Below the pieces are notes generated by a model, which saw only the letters and a program-made list of their open reading frames with translations, searched no databases and was not told where the DNA came from. From assembly GCF_003268815.1 (NCBI RefSeq), contig NZ_QLSV01000012.1, positions 57,947 to 121,946 on the forward strand: a DNA stretch of 64,000 bases, in the 5' to 3' direction. Position 1 is the stretch's first letter. Each line of letters begins with the position of its first letter. Origin of the DNA: Flavobacterium lacus (GTDB lineage Bacteria > Bacteroidota > Bacteroidia > Flavobacteriales > Flavobacteriaceae). The position numbers and the translations under genes were made by a program. Below are positions 35,016 to 44,322 of the stretch, piece after piece.

Positions 35016-36152
35016 TTAAACCAATCCTCTCGAAATCACAATGCGTTGAATCTCTGAAGTTCCTTCATAAATTTGCGTAATTTTAGAATCCCTCATCATT
35101 CTTTCTACGTGATATTCGGCTACATAACCGTTTCCTCCGTGAATTTGAACAGCTTCGTTAGCTACTTCCAACGCAATTTCGGAAGCGTATAATTTTGCCA
35201 TTGCTCCCGAATGAGCGATGTCTTTCCCTTCGTCTTTTTCGCAAGCTGCTTTCATTACTAATAATTTTGCAGCTGTTACTTTCACATACATATCAGCCAA
35301 TTTAAAAGCGATGGCTTGGTGTTTAAAGATTTCTTTTCCAAATGCTTTTCGCTCGTGTGAATATTTCAAAGCCAATTCATAAGCTCCGGTTGCAATTCCT
35401 AATGCTTGTGATGCAATTCCGATTCTTCCGCCGTTTAACACATTCATCGCAAAACTAAATCCGAAACCATCGGCACCAATTCTGTTCTCTTTTGGCACTT
35501 TCACATCAGTAAACATTAATGAATGTGTATCACTTCCTCGGATGCCCATTTTCTTTTCTTTTGTACCAATTTCAAATCCTGCCCAACCTTTTTCAACAAT
35601 AAAAGCATTAATTCCTTTGTGACCTTTTTCAACATCGGTTTGAGCAATTACCAAATAAGTTGAAGCTGTTGCTCCATTGGTTATCCAATTTTTTGTTCCA
35701 TTTAAAAGGTAATGATCACCTTTATCAATAGCAGTGGTTTTTTGAGAGGTGGCGTCACTTCCCGCTTCCGGTTCTGACAAACAAAAAGCACCAATCACTT
35801 CTCCTTTTGCTAAAGGAACCAAATATTTCATTTTTTGTTCTTCAGAGCAATATTTTTCCATTCCGGCACAAACCAACGAATTGTTTACCGACATAATTAC
35901 AGCGGCAGAAGCATCTACTTTTGCAATTTCTGTCATTGCCAACACATAGGAAATACTGTCTAAACCGGCTCCACCGTATTTTGGATCAACCATCATTCCC
36001 ATAAAGCCTAATTCAGCCATCATTTTCACTTGCTCGGTCGGAAATTTTGAATGTTCATCTCTCTCAATGACACCCGGTAATAATTCTTGTTGAGCAAAAT
36101 CACGTGCAGCTTGCTGAATCATTAAATGCTCTTCGGTTATATTAAAATCCAT
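35016..36152 (-). CDS. Acyl-CoA dehydrogenase
   Basis: This FAD enzyme catalyses the first step of beta-oxidation or branched-chain amino-acid breakdown. The 378-residue protein has the signatures GAFCLSEPEAGSDA (residues about 124-137), WITNGATAS and the C-terminal QIHGGNGYVAEYHVERMMRD. The catalytic Glu is expected in QIYEGTSEIQ, as in short/medium-chain enzymes. Chain-length preference cannot be read from sequence. A full promoter (TTTG-N20-TATTTTTG) lies upstream, in the divergent gap with anmK. Confidence 0.94.
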   Translation of the reverse strand: MDFNITEEHLMIQQAARDFAQQELLPGVIERDEHSKFPTEQVKMMAELGFMGMMVDPKYGGAGLDSISYVLAMTEIAKVDASAAVIMSVNNSLVCAGMEKYCSEEQKMKYLVPLAKGEVIGAFCLSEPEAGSDATSQKTTAIDKGDHYLLNGTKNWITNGATASTYLVIAQTDVEKGHKGINAFIVEKGWAGFEIGTKEKKMGIRGSDTHSLMFTDVKVPKENRIGADGFGFSFAMNVLNGGRIGIASQALGIATGAYELALKYSHERKAFGKEIFKHQAIAFKLADMYVKVTAAKLLVMKAACEKDEGKDIAHSGAMAKLYASEIALEVANEAVQIHGGNGYVAEYHVERMMRDSKITQIYEGTSEIQRIVISRGLV

Positions 36153-36192
36153 AGTTATAAAAATAATGTTTGATTGTTTCTTAAATTTGAAG

Positions 36193-36225
36193 GCAAAAAT
36201 AGTACAATTAAGTCAAAATCTCAAA
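36193..36225 (-). promoter_or_regulatory. Promoter of the acyl-CoA dehydrogenase gene
   Basis: On the minus strand, TTTG (36222-36225), 20 bp, TATTTTTGC (36193-36201) is a complete Bacteroidota consensus promoter. The leader is about 35 nt. Confidence 0.7.
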
Positions 36226-36233
36226 CGATTTCG

Positions 36234-36241
36234 TAAATTTA
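36234..36241 (+). promoter_or_regulatory. -7-like box directly before anmK
   Basis: TAAATTTA (one mismatch to TAnnTTTG) ends 4 nt before the anmK ATG. This is the same spacing seen before the genes at 1764, 12298 and 27146. Confidence 0.4.
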
Positions 36242-36245
36242 GCCT

Positions 36246-37310
36246 ATGTTTAAACATTCCTATCAAGTTGTTGGTGTCATGAGCGGAACTTCGCTCGACG
36301 GAATCGATTTGGCTTATCTTCATTTGTCTGAAAAAGATAGTCAATGGTCTTATCAAATTATAGAATGTGTAACGATTTCCTATCCAAATCATTGGTTAAA
36401 CAAATTAAAAACCGCAGTTCATTTTTCTGAAAATGATTTGATTGAATTAAATGAAGATTACACCGTTTTTTTAGGAAATACCATCGAAAATTTCATCGAA
36501 AAATATAAAATTGATTCGATTGACGCAGTTTGTAGTCACGGGCATACAATCTTACATCAACCTCAAAAAGGCATTACTTTACAAATTGGAAATCTTCCTA
36601 AACTTGCCAAAATTATTGGTAAAAAAGTGGTTTGTGATTTTCGAGTGCAAGATGTTGAATTGGGTGGCCAAGGTGCACCGCTGGTTCCGATTGGCGATCG
36701 ATTATTATTTTCCGAATATGACTATTGTTTAAATGTAGGCGGATTTTCGAATATTTCATTTGAAGAAAATGGAAATCGAATTGCCTTTGACATTTCGCCC
36801 GTGAATACCGTTTTAAATTTTTATGCCAATCAATTAGGTTTGGACTATGATGATAAAGGTGAAATCGCTCGTTCAGGAAAAGTAAATCAGGATTTATTAA
36901 TTGAATTGAATAACCTAGATTTCTATCAAAAAAAATATCCCAAATCACTCGGAATTGAGTTTGTTAATGCTACAATTCTACCATTAATTGAAAATTACTC
37001 TATTTCAATTGAAGACAAATTGCACACATTTGTGGAACATATCGCGATGCAAATTGCTTCAGCTTTACCTAAAAAAGAAGGTAAAATCTTGGTTACCGGT
37101 GGTGGAGCTTATCATCTTTTTTTATTGGAAAGAATGCAAAATTATTTGCCTAAAATGAAGCTTATTGTCCCGAATACCAAAACATTAGAATTTAAAGAAG
37201 CCTTAATTTTTGGTTTGCTTGGTGTGCTGAAATTACGCAACGAAATCAATGTGCTTTGCAGTGTAACCGGAGCGAAAAATGATCATTCTTCGGGCAAAAT
37301 TTTCAATTAA
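36246..37310 (+). CDS. anmK: Anhydro-N-acetylmuramic acid kinase
   Basis: It phosphorylates and opens 1,6-anhydroMurNAc released from cell-wall turnover, giving MurNAc-6-P for recycling. The 354-residue protein has the signature VMSGTSLDGID (residues 11-21), the ATP-binding GGQGAPLVPIGD and the second nucleotide-binding segment KILVTGGGAYHLFL. Length is typical. No other recycling gene is adjacent. The two-component genes follow on the same strand after 73 bp. Confidence 0.95.
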   Translation: MFKHSYQVVGVMSGTSLDGIDLAYLHLSEKDSQWSYQIIECVTISYPNHWLNKLKTAVHFSENDLIELNEDYTVFLGNTIENFIEKYKIDSIDAVCSHGHTILHQPQKGITLQIGNLPKLAKIIGKKVVCDFRVQDVELGGQGAPLVPIGDRLLFSEYDYCLNVGGFSNISFEENGNRIAFDISPVNTVLNFYANQLGLDYDDKGEIARSGKVNQDLLIELNNLDFYQKKYPKSLGIEFVNATILPLIENYSISIEDKLHTFVEHIAMQIASALPKKEGKILVTGGGAYHLFLLERMQNYLPKMKLIVPNTKTLEFKEALIFGLLGVLKLRNEINVLCSVTGAKNDHSSGKIFN

Positions 37311-37383
37311 AAAATCCTTATTTTTTCTCCAATTTATTTTTTGTAAATTGAACCCTTGAATTTTTCAGTTCAAAAAAAAATAA

Positions 37384-38082
37384 ATGAAAAAGATTTTATT
37401 AGTAGAAGACGAAGTTCACGTTGTATCGTTTATCAAGAAAGGATTAACCGAAGAAGGTTATGAAGTTTCTGTCGCTTTAGATGGAAAAACAGGGTTGTCG
37501 TTACAACAAAACAATTCTTTTGATCTTGTTATTCTAGATATAATGCTACCCGAAATGAATGGTCTGGAAGTTTGTAGAGAAATTAGAAAAACAAATTTAC
37601 AAATCCCGATCCTATTTTTAACGGCCTTGGGAACTTCCGAAAATATTGTTTTAGGGTTAGAATCCGGTGCCGACGATTATTTAGTAAAACCCTTCAAATT
37701 TATTGAACTTTTGGCTCGAATAAAAACCTTACTTCGCAGAATAGAAAGTTTTAATCAATCGCCAACTGAAATTCAAGAGGATTATATTTATAAAATTGAT
37801 GATTTAATACTGAATGATTTTAGCAAAACCGTTACCAGAAATGGTGAAACAATTTCACTCACAACAACTGAATTTAAACTTCTGCTCAACTTTTTGCAGA
37901 ACCTAAACAAAGTGCTTTCACGTGGAGAAATTTTAGATACCGTTTGGGGTGTCAATTTCGACATGGGAACCAATGTAGTTGATGTATATGTGAATTATCT
38001 TAGAAAAAAAATTGACTCAAATTCTACTAATAAATTAATTCACACTGTTATCGGAATGGGCTATGTAATGAAAGAAAACTAA
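37384..38082 (+). CDS. OmpR-family response regulator
   Basis: This is a 232-residue protein. The receiver domain (1-about 120) has acidic pocket residues in LLVEDE, phospho-acceptor D52 (LVILDIMLPEMNG) and K102 (DDYLVKPF). The winged-helix effector domain (about 135-232) ends with VDVYVNYLRKKID and HTVIGMGYVMKE. Its stop overlaps the histidine-kinase start (TAATG). OmpR/PhoB-type regulators bind direct repeats at 10-11 bp spacing; such an array lies about 30 bp after the kinase gene, in front of the next operon. Confidence 0.95.
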   Translation: MKKILLVEDEVHVVSFIKKGLTEEGYEVSVALDGKTGLSLQQNNSFDLVILDIMLPEMNGLEVCREIRKTNLQIPILFLTALGTSENIVLGLESGADDYLVKPFKFIELLARIKTLLRRIESFNQSPTEIQEDYIYKIDDLILNDFSKTVTRNGETISLTTTEFKLLLNFLQNLNKVLSRGEILDTVWGVNFDMGTNVVDVYVNYLRKKIDSNSTNKLIHTVIGMGYVMKEN

Positions 38083-39455
38083 TGAAAACGCAAACCAAAA
38101 TAACCTTACTTTTTTTAATTCCTTTTCTAATTGTATTATCGCTTTTTAGCGGGTTTGTTTATTATTCGTTTTTGAATTATTCACACAATGATTTTTTTAG
38201 ACTTCTTGAACTTCGTGCCATTACGGCCGGAAAAATCGAGCTAGATGATAATACTACCACCAATAGTAAAGAAATTAAAGAATTAAGAGACCAATTTTTT
38301 GAAAGATTACCTCAGGAAAAGGATTATTTTTTTCCACTTGACAAAGCGGAATCGTATCACGACGAAAGTAAATTACTTGGACTTCCTTTTTCATTTTTTG
38401 AAAGCGTTATTAAAAATGGAAAAGCAGACTTTCGCAAAAACAATACTTTTTATAAAGGAATAATCTATTACAGTAAAAAGGGTCGGTATATTGTAGTTGC
38501 GTCGGCAGAAAATTATTATGAATTGCATCATTCAGCTTATTTAAAAAGAACATTGTTTTTTTCTATATTGGCTGCTTTTATAATTTCTGCTGTAACTTCC
38601 TTTTACTTTTCGAAATATATATTTAAACCACTTCAAAAAATTACAGAAAGGGTAAACCAAATTAGTTCCGAAAACTTGCATTTAAGACTAGATGAAACCA
38701 ATAAAAATGACGAGTTGAATGAGTTGGCAATGACGTTTAACACGATGTTGGACAGAATTGAAACTTCATTTGAAACACAAAATAATTTTATTAGTAATGC
38801 TTCGCATGAATTACGAACACCACTTACAGCAATAATTGGAGAAGCCGATGTGATTTTGTCTAAGGACAGAAGTCATGAGGATTATAAAGAAGCCATTCAA
38901 ATCATGTTGGTTGAAGCAGAAAAATTAGAGGGAAAAACAAGGGCTTTACTGTTTTTAGCTCAAACCGGCTTTAATGGAAAGACTCAAAAATTTGAGAAAA
39001 TAAGAATTGATCAAGTTTTGATGGATGTGAAAGAGACATTAGAACGAATTAATCAAAAAAACAAAATTCACTTAGACATGAGTCTTCTGCCTGAAAATTA
39101 TGACATGATAAAAGTTAATGGGAACGAACAGTTATTACACCTGGCTTTTAGTAACATAATTAGTAATGGTTGTAAATATTCAGACAATCAAACAGTAAAT
39201 GTTGCCTTGGGAGCATCGAACAATAGTGTTTTTATTGTAATTAAAGATTTGGGGATTGGAATTCCTGAATCTGAATTAAAATTTATTTACGATCCATTTT
39301 TTAGAGCGTCTAACACAAAAAATTATGAAGGCTACGGAATTGGTTTGCCGCTTACGCGAAATATTATTCGAATGCATCGCGGTGAGATTGATGTAAAATC
39401 AATTCAGAACCAAGGAACGACCGTACAAATTAACATTCCGATGTATAAAATTTAA
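38082..39455 (+). CDS. Sensor histidine kinase
   Basis: This is a 457-residue inner-membrane kinase. TM1 spans about residues 9-30 and TM2 about 160-180, enclosing a periplasmic sensor of about 130 residues. A HAMP segment follows (FKPLQKITERVNQI). The dimerisation domain has phospho-acceptor H242 (ASHELRTPLTAIIGE). The ATPase domain has the N box IISNGCKYS, G1 DLGIGIPES and G2 GYGIGLPL. It pairs with the response regulator upstream. The signal is unknown. Confidence 0.95.
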   Translation: MKTQTKITLLFLIPFLIVLSLFSGFVYYSFLNYSHNDFFRLLELRAITAGKIELDDNTTTNSKEIKELRDQFFERLPQEKDYFFPLDKAESYHDESKLLGLPFSFFESVIKNGKADFRKNNTFYKGIIYYSKKGRYIVVASAENYYELHHSAYLKRTLFFSILAAFIISAVTSFYFSKYIFKPLQKITERVNQISSENLHLRLDETNKNDELNELAMTFNTMLDRIETSFETQNNFISNASHELRTPLTAIIGEADVILSKDRSHEDYKEAIQIMLVEAEKLEGKTRALLFLAQTGFNGKTQKFEKIRIDQVLMDVKETLERINQKNKIHLDMSLLPENYDMIKVNGNEQLLHLAFSNIISNGCKYSDNQTVNVALGASNNSVFIVIKDLGIGIPESELKFIYDPFFRASNTKNYEGYGIGLPLTRNIIRMHRGEIDVKSIQNQGTTVQINIPMYKI

Positions 39456-39482
39456 CATTTTTAAAGGTTCTTTAAGATTCTC

Positions 39483-39553
39483 TAATCTCATTTTAATTTC
39501 TTCCTTCTTTTCTAATCAAATTCTAATTTTAGATTAATTTCTTTCTAATTTGA
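39483..39553 (+). promoter_or_regulatory. 11-bp-spaced TAAT array, probable response-regulator binding region
   Basis: TAAT occurs at 39513, 39524, 39535 and 39546, exactly 11 bp apart, within units TTCTAATCAAA, TTCTAATTTTA, GATTAATTTCT and TTCTAATTTGA. Two more at 39483 and 39494 are also 11 bp apart. Direct repeats at one helical turn are the usual target of OmpR/PhoB-type regulators. The array covers the -33 region of the promoter at 39560. Confidence 0.65.
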
Positions 39554-39559
39554 TGCCCA

Positions 39560-39567
39560 TAAATTTG
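39560..39567 (+). promoter_or_regulatory. -7 box of the stress-protein operon
   Basis: TAAATTTG matches the consensus exactly. There is no TTTG at the -33 position, where the TAAT array stands, which fits an activator-dependent promoter. Confidence 0.6.
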
Positions 39568-39596
39568 TCACTATAAATCTAAAAAATAATAGTGCC

Positions 39597-40100
39597 ATGA
39601 AAAAAACCATTCTTTTACCAACTGATTTTTCAATTGAATCGTTAACTGTGCTTAAAACGGTATTAAGCGAATCCGCCACTGAAGAAAAATTTGATATCAT
39701 TCTGTTGCACGGAGTACATTTAACCGATTCAATTACAGATTTGCTTTTTTACTCTAAGAAAAAAATAATAAATCAATTTGTTTCCGAAGAATTTAATGAA
39801 GCTTGCTCGGTTATTCAAAACAAGTATGCTTCTAAAATAAATTCTATCCGAAAAGATATTTTTACTGGTTTTACGCAATCCGCTTTCAATAATTATGCTG
39901 AAGCTACAAGAATTGATGAAGCCTATCTTCCGGAACAACATCAATGGCATTTTGATAAAAGAAAAAGTTTTGATTTAGTTCCGTTCATTAAGAAAAGTAA
40001 ACTTTCTGTTCAACAAATCGGATGGAATAGTAATCACAATATTCCGGAGAAGGGAAAAGTTGCCGAAATATTTTTCAACGGAGTTCCTTCGCATTCCTAA
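39597..40100 (+). CDS. Universal-stress-protein-like protein
   Basis: This 167-residue protein begins MKKTILLPTDFSIESL, the first strand and loop of the UspA fold (ILLPTDFS, then FDIILLHGV). The later part does not show the usual GxxG(9)GS nucleotide motif, so it is a divergent or incomplete USP-like protein. It is the first of three genes (gaps of 19 and 3 bp) downstream of the TAAT array, so it is a likely target of the adjacent two-component system. Function unknown. Confidence 0.72.
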   Translation: MKKTILLPTDFSIESLTVLKTVLSESATEEKFDIILLHGVHLTDSITDLLFYSKKKIINQFVSEEFNEACSVIQNKYASKINSIRKDIFTGFTQSAFNNYAEATRIDEAYLPEQHQWHFDKRKSFDLVPFIKKSKLSVQQIGWNSNHNIPEKGKVAEIFFNGVPSHS

Positions 40101-40119
40101 AATAACAAAATAAGAAACT

Positions 40120-40572
40120 ATGAAAATCATAACCACCTATACAACTGTATTCTTGGTTATTGTCGCCACCATCATTACGTTGATGTCATTTTCTCAAAGT
40201 CCTGAAAAAAAAATTATCGGACAATGGAATGAATTATCATGGGAATATGAACGTGTAAACAAAGTCGGCGACACTAACAATAAAGAAATTACAGACGATG
40301 TAAAAAAAATAATTGGTCAGCACTTACTCATTCATGAAGCCGAAACTTGGCAGTTTTTGTCAAACGGAAAACTGCTCTTAAAAGCAGGCTCGACTGAACG
40401 GTTGGTCGATTGGAAAATAAAAGGCAGAGGTAATATTCTTCAATTAAAATATGACGATAATGTTATAGAAAACTATAACCTGACAGAACTGGGCAGCAAC
40501 ACAATGATTTTGAATTTTGATTCGGAAATTCAAGCTCGCGGAATTGCAAAATTAACATTTGAAAAATCATAA
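40120..40572 (+). CDS. Lipocalin-like exported or membrane-anchored protein
   Basis: This 150-residue protein has an N-terminal hydrophobic helix (about 7-25, ending MSFSQS) that is either an uncleaved anchor or a signal peptide. It is followed by KKIIGQWNELSWEYERVNK, similar to the GxW entry of lipocalin-like domains, and a beta-rich remainder (ETWQFLSNGKLLLKAG, VDWKIKGRGNILQLKYDDN). It lies 19 bp after the USP-like gene and 3 bp before the DUF1275 gene, so the three form one operon. Ligand and role unknown. Confidence 0.68.
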   Translation: MKIITTYTTVFLVIVATIITLMSFSQSPEKKIIGQWNELSWEYERVNKVGDTNNKEITDDVKKIIGQHLLIHEAETWQFLSNGKLLLKAGSTERLVDWKIKGRGNILQLKYDDNVIENYNLTELGSNTMILNFDSEIQARGIAKLTFEKS

Positions 40573-40575
40573 ATT

Positions 40576-41409
40576 ATGCTTAGAAAATTTAGTAATAGCA
40601 GAACATTAGAAGACAATATTAAATTAGGAGCACTTACCGCTTTTTCTGGTGGAATGGTGAATGTTGCCTCGTTACTGATTTTCTTTTCATTCTCATCAAA
40701 TGTAACCGGACATTATGCCATTTTGGCTTCAGAAATTGTAAAAGGAAATTTATACCAAACCGGAATTGTTTTTGCTTGGATCTTCCTGTTTTTCTTTGGT
40801 AGTTTTTTATCCAATTTAATCGTTATTCACCTAAGTAAAACAAATGCGTATTTGGCTCATTCACTCCCATTAATTTTAGAAATTATTTGTTTGATGTCGG
40901 TTGGAGTTTACGGTCAGTTTCTCTACATGGAAACACTATTTGAAACCGAAATCATGCTCGGAATCATGCTTTTTGCCATGGGTTTACAGAACGGATTAAC
41001 CGCAAGTATTTCAAATTTTGCAGTAAAAACAACTCACTTGACAGGAACTACAACCGATTTAGGAATTCTATTTTCTATGTTTACCAAAAAAGAATATCGC
41101 GAAAATAAAGAATTGAAAGGAAAAGCAAAACTACTCAGTGTTATTGCTTCTGCCTATTTAGGTGGGGCCATCATAGCCGGATTTTTATATTTTCACTCAG
41201 GATTTCAAGTATTTTATATTGTAAGTATATTTTTGACGATTGTAATTTCGTATGATTTATATAAAATTAGATTTTCTCGCTATTTAGCATTTAAAAGAAA
41301 AAACAATTCTATTAAGGTCAATACTAATAAAGCAAATTTAAAACCCTCAATTAACTTAAATTCCTTCACACAAAACAAACAAAAACATATGCAAGAAGAG
41401 ACTGTTTAG
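40576..41409 (+). CDS. DUF1275 (YoaK-type) membrane protein
   Basis: This 277-residue protein has about six hydrophobic segments and the DUF1275 features GALTAFSGGMVNVASLL, SSNVTGHYAILA, and MGLQNGLTASISNFAVKTTH followed by LTGTTTDLG. The C-terminal about 40 residues are polar (KVNTNKANLKPSINLNSF). The family has no established function. It is the third gene of the operon after the TAAT array, and a terminator follows. Confidence 0.88.
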   Translation: MLRKFSNSRTLEDNIKLGALTAFSGGMVNVASLLIFFSFSSNVTGHYAILASEIVKGNLYQTGIVFAWIFLFFFGSFLSNLIVIHLSKTNAYLAHSLPLILEIICLMSVGVYGQFLYMETLFETEIMLGIMLFAMGLQNGLTASISNFAVKTTHLTGTTTDLGILFSMFTKKEYRENKELKGKAKLLSVIASAYLGGAIIAGFLYFHSGFQVFYIVSIFLTIVISYDLYKIRFSRYLAFKRKNNSIKVNTNKANLKPSINLNSFTQNKQKHMQEETV

Positions 41410-41453
41410 TCTCAAAAAAAGCACCTTCATTTAACTTTAATTAACTATAAATC

Positions 41454-41489
41454 AATAAGCTTTCTATTCTAGGGAGCTTATTTTTTTTT
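41454..41489 (+). terminator. Intrinsic terminator of the stress-protein operon
   Basis: The stem AATAAGCT / AGCTTATT (41454-41461, 41475-41482) is followed by a T-run to 41489. It ends the operon that starts at 39597. Confidence 0.75.
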
Positions 41490-41627
41490 ACTGTATTAAG
41501 TTATTTAATATTGTCTGTTTATAAAATTATTTTCACCATTGAATAATTTAACACCCATAATATGAATTGTAAAAAAAACTCTTGAAAATTTTTCTTAAAA
41601 GATAGCAAAAATCAATGTGTAAAAAAG

Positions 41628-41636
41628 TAAATTTGC
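41628..41636 (+). promoter_or_regulatory. -7 box of the glutamate dehydrogenase promoter
   Basis: TAAATTTGC is an exact consensus match, 16 nt upstream of the ATG. No clear -33 TTTG is visible. Confidence 0.5.
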
Positions 41637-41652
41637 ACTACAAACAAAAAAA

Positions 41653-42879
41653 ATGAAAGAATTACTCAAAAAATTTGAGAATAAAGAGCCTGAAATAATT
41701 TTTAATTGGAAAGATCCTGAAACTGATGCAGAAGGATGGACAGTCATCAACTCTTTGAGAGGCGGAGCTGCAGGCGGAGGTACCAGAATGCGAAAAGGTT
41801 TAGACATGAATGAAGTACTTTCATTAGCAAAAACCATGGAAGTAAAATTTTCTGTCTCCGGCCCCGCGATTGGCGGAGCTAAATCAGGAATCAACTTTGA
41901 CCCGAACGATCCACGCAAAAAAGAAGTTTTACAACGTTGGTACAAAGCCGTTTCGCCACTATTAAAAAGTTATTATGGAACAGGTGGCGATTTGAACGTC
42001 GATGAAATTCATGAAGTTATCCCAATCACAGAAGAATGTGGCGTTTGGCATCCGCAAGAAGGTGTTTTCAATGGCCATTTTAAACCTACCGAAGCAGATA
42101 AAATTAACCGAATTGGTCAGCTCCGTCAAGGCGTAATCAAAGTAATTGAAAATCCGAAATTTTCACCCGATGTAAACCGAAAATATACTGTTGCCGATAT
42201 GATTACCGGTTTTGGTGTAGCCGAGGCTGTTCGTCATTATTATGATATTTACGGTGGCAGTGTGGTTGGCAAAAAAGCCGTTGTGCAAGGTTTTGGAAAC
42301 GTAGGTTCGGCCGCCGCATTTTATTTGGCTGAAATGCGTGCAAAAATAGTCGGAATTATTGATCGGGAAGGTGGTATTATCAACGAAGATGGTTTTACTT
42401 TCGAAGAAATTAAACGCTTATTTCTAAACAAAGACGGCAATAAATTAGTGGCTCCAAACATGATTCCGTTTGAAAAAATTAACCAACAAATTTGGAATAC
42501 TAATGCTGAAATTTTTGCTCCATGCGCCGCTTCACGATTGGTGCAAAAAAGTCAAATTGACCAAATGATTGCTTCCGGTCTAGAAGTAATTTCAAGTGGT
42601 GCTAATGTACCATTTGCCGATAAAGAAATCTTCTTCGGCTCAATCATGGAAGAAACCGACGCAAAAGTTAGCGTAATTCCTGATTTTATTGCAAATTGCG
42701 GCATGGCTCGCGTTTTTGCTTATTTCATGGAAAAGAAAGTTCAAATGACCGATGAAGCGATTTTTCTCGACACTTCCGAAACCATCAAAAAAGCAATTGA
42801 AAAAACACATGCTTTAAATCCATCCAAAACAAATATCAGTGCAACTGCTTTCGAAATTGCACTAAAACAATTAACTTAA
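41653..42879 (+). CDS. Glu/Leu/Phe/Val-type amino-acid dehydrogenase
   Basis: This 408-residue protein of the glutamate dehydrogenase superfamily interconverts an amino acid and its 2-oxo acid with NAD(P). The dimerisation domain has GAAGGGTRMRKGLDMNE and the substrate/catalytic Lys region AKSGINFDPND; the Rossmann domain has VVQGFGNVGSAAAFYLAEM. Its shorter length and the DPND pattern suggest a branch distinct from classical GdhA, so substrate specificity is uncertain. It is followed by nhaD after 7 bp in a probable operon. Confidence 0.9.
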   Translation: MKELLKKFENKEPEIIFNWKDPETDAEGWTVINSLRGGAAGGGTRMRKGLDMNEVLSLAKTMEVKFSVSGPAIGGAKSGINFDPNDPRKKEVLQRWYKAVSPLLKSYYGTGGDLNVDEIHEVIPITEECGVWHPQEGVFNGHFKPTEADKINRIGQLRQGVIKVIENPKFSPDVNRKYTVADMITGFGVAEAVRHYYDIYGGSVVGKKAVVQGFGNVGSAAAFYLAEMRAKIVGIIDREGGIINEDGFTFEEIKRLFLNKDGNKLVAPNMIPFEKINQQIWNTNAEIFAPCAASRLVQKSQIDQMIASGLEVISSGANVPFADKEIFFGSIMEETDAKVSVIPDFIANCGMARVFAYFMEKKVQMTDEAIFLDTSETIKKAIEKTHALNPSKTNISATAFEIALKQLT

Positions 42880-42886
42880 TAATCTT

Positions 42887-44272
42887 ATGGCAATTATTAT
42901 CATTTTACTGTTTATTGTTGGTTACATGTCCATCACATTGGAACATCCCTTAAAACTAGACAAAACTGTTCCCGCACTTTTAATGGCCGCAGTAATGTGG
43001 GCATTTTTATCCTTCGGTTTTAATAATGGATGGCTTTCGGTAATCGACGGACATGGTCATGTTTTCAATATGAATTCCGGCACAGTAGCCGAAAACCATG
43101 AAGGATTTCTGGAAAACCTTATGCATCATTTCGGCAAAACATCTGAAATTCTCATTTTCTTAATTGGAGCCATGACCATTGTTGAAATTATTGATTTACA
43201 CAGAGGTTTTGATGTCATCAAAAACAGAATTAAAACAACAAATAAAGTCCGATTACTTTGGACCTTAGGTATAGTTGCTTTTATTCTTTCCGCAATTATT
43301 GACAACTTAACTGCCACCATTGTTCTAATAACTTTGCTACGAAAACTAGTTCCAAAACGCGAATATAGAATTTGGTATGCTTCATTAATTGTAATTGCCG
43401 CCAATGCTGGGGGAGCTTGGTCGCCCATTGGCGACGTGACCACAACAATGCTGTGGATAGCGAACAAAGTTACTGCTGTTGGATTATCAGAATACGTTAT
43501 CGTGCCATCTCTTGTTTGTTTTGTGGTACCCTTTTTTATAGCCTCAAAATTAAAACCTTTTCAGGGAACAACAGAACGAAAATCCTATGGAATCAACGAA
43601 GAATCTGAACGTTTGTTAAGTAGCAAAAAAATGCTTTATATTGGTTTAGGTGCTATTGTTTTTGTGCCTGTTTTTAAGATGATTACCGGACTTCCACCGT
43701 ATGTTGGAATGATGTTCAGTCTAGGTTTTGTTTGGCTAGCATCAGAATATGTTAAACCTTTTGACGATTTTAACAAGAAAGACAAACACCTCTATTCAGG
43801 GCACAATGCGTTAACTAAAATTGAATTTTCCAGTATTCTCTTTTTCTTAGGAATTTTAATGGGAGTAGCTGCTCTTGAAAGTATGGTTTTTGGCCAAATA
43901 AACGGCACCGACACCGGAACACTCCGTTACGCTGCAGAATCCTTGTCCAATGCTATACCAAACATGGATGTTGTGGTCGTTTTGCTTGGAATTTTATCAG
44001 CAGTAATAGACAACGTTCCATTAGTCGCCGCTTCCATGGGGATGTATACGTACGAAATTGACCATACTATTTGGCACTTTATCGCTTACTCTGCTGGAAC
44101 TGGCGGTAGTATGCTTATTATTGGATCTGCCGCCGGTGTTGCCGCCATGGGAATGGAAAAAATAGATTTTATTTGGTACCTCAAAAGAATCACTTGGCTT
44201 GCGTTTGCAGGATTTATCGCAGGTGCTTTTACATTTATGTTAATTGAACATTTTATACGACCTACAATTTAA
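42887..44272 (+). CDS. nhaD: NhaD-type Na+/H+ antiporter
   Basis: This 461-residue inner-membrane antiporter of the ArsB/NhaD superfamily has about 12 hydrophobic segments. Family motifs are FILSAIIDNLTATIVLITLL and NAGGAWSPIGDVTTTMLW, then VIDNVPLVAAS and SAGTGGSMLIIGSAAGVAAM. It expels Na+ in exchange for H+. It starts 7 bp after the dehydrogenase gene and is followed, after 50 bp, by exbB; sodium/proton handling and TonB energisation are thus neighbours. Confidence 0.93.
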   Translation: MAIIIILLFIVGYMSITLEHPLKLDKTVPALLMAAVMWAFLSFGFNNGWLSVIDGHGHVFNMNSGTVAENHEGFLENLMHHFGKTSEILIFLIGAMTIVEIIDLHRGFDVIKNRIKTTNKVRLLWTLGIVAFILSAIIDNLTATIVLITLLRKLVPKREYRIWYASLIVIAANAGGAWSPIGDVTTTMLWIANKVTAVGLSEYVIVPSLVCFVVPFFIASKLKPFQGTTERKSYGINEESERLLSSKKMLYIGLGAIVFVPVFKMITGLPPYVGMMFSLGFVWLASEYVKPFDDFNKKDKHLYSGHNALTKIEFSSILFFLGILMGVAALESMVFGQINGTDTGTLRYAAESLSNAIPNMDVVVVLLGILSAVIDNVPLVAASMGMYTYEIDHTIWHFIAYSAGTGGSMLIIGSAAGVAAMGMEKIDFIWYLKRITWLAFAGFIAGAFTFMLIEHFIRPTI

Positions 44273-44322
44273 ATCCATACCTTAGCGTTATAATTCTAAC
44301 CAATAAAAAAATATTTTAAAAT

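Noticed and set aside
37330..37350. Palindrome CAATTTA-N7-TAAATTG upstream of the response regulator
   Set aside because: It is a short A/T-only inverted repeat, common by chance at this base composition; it has no second copy near the proposed target operon.
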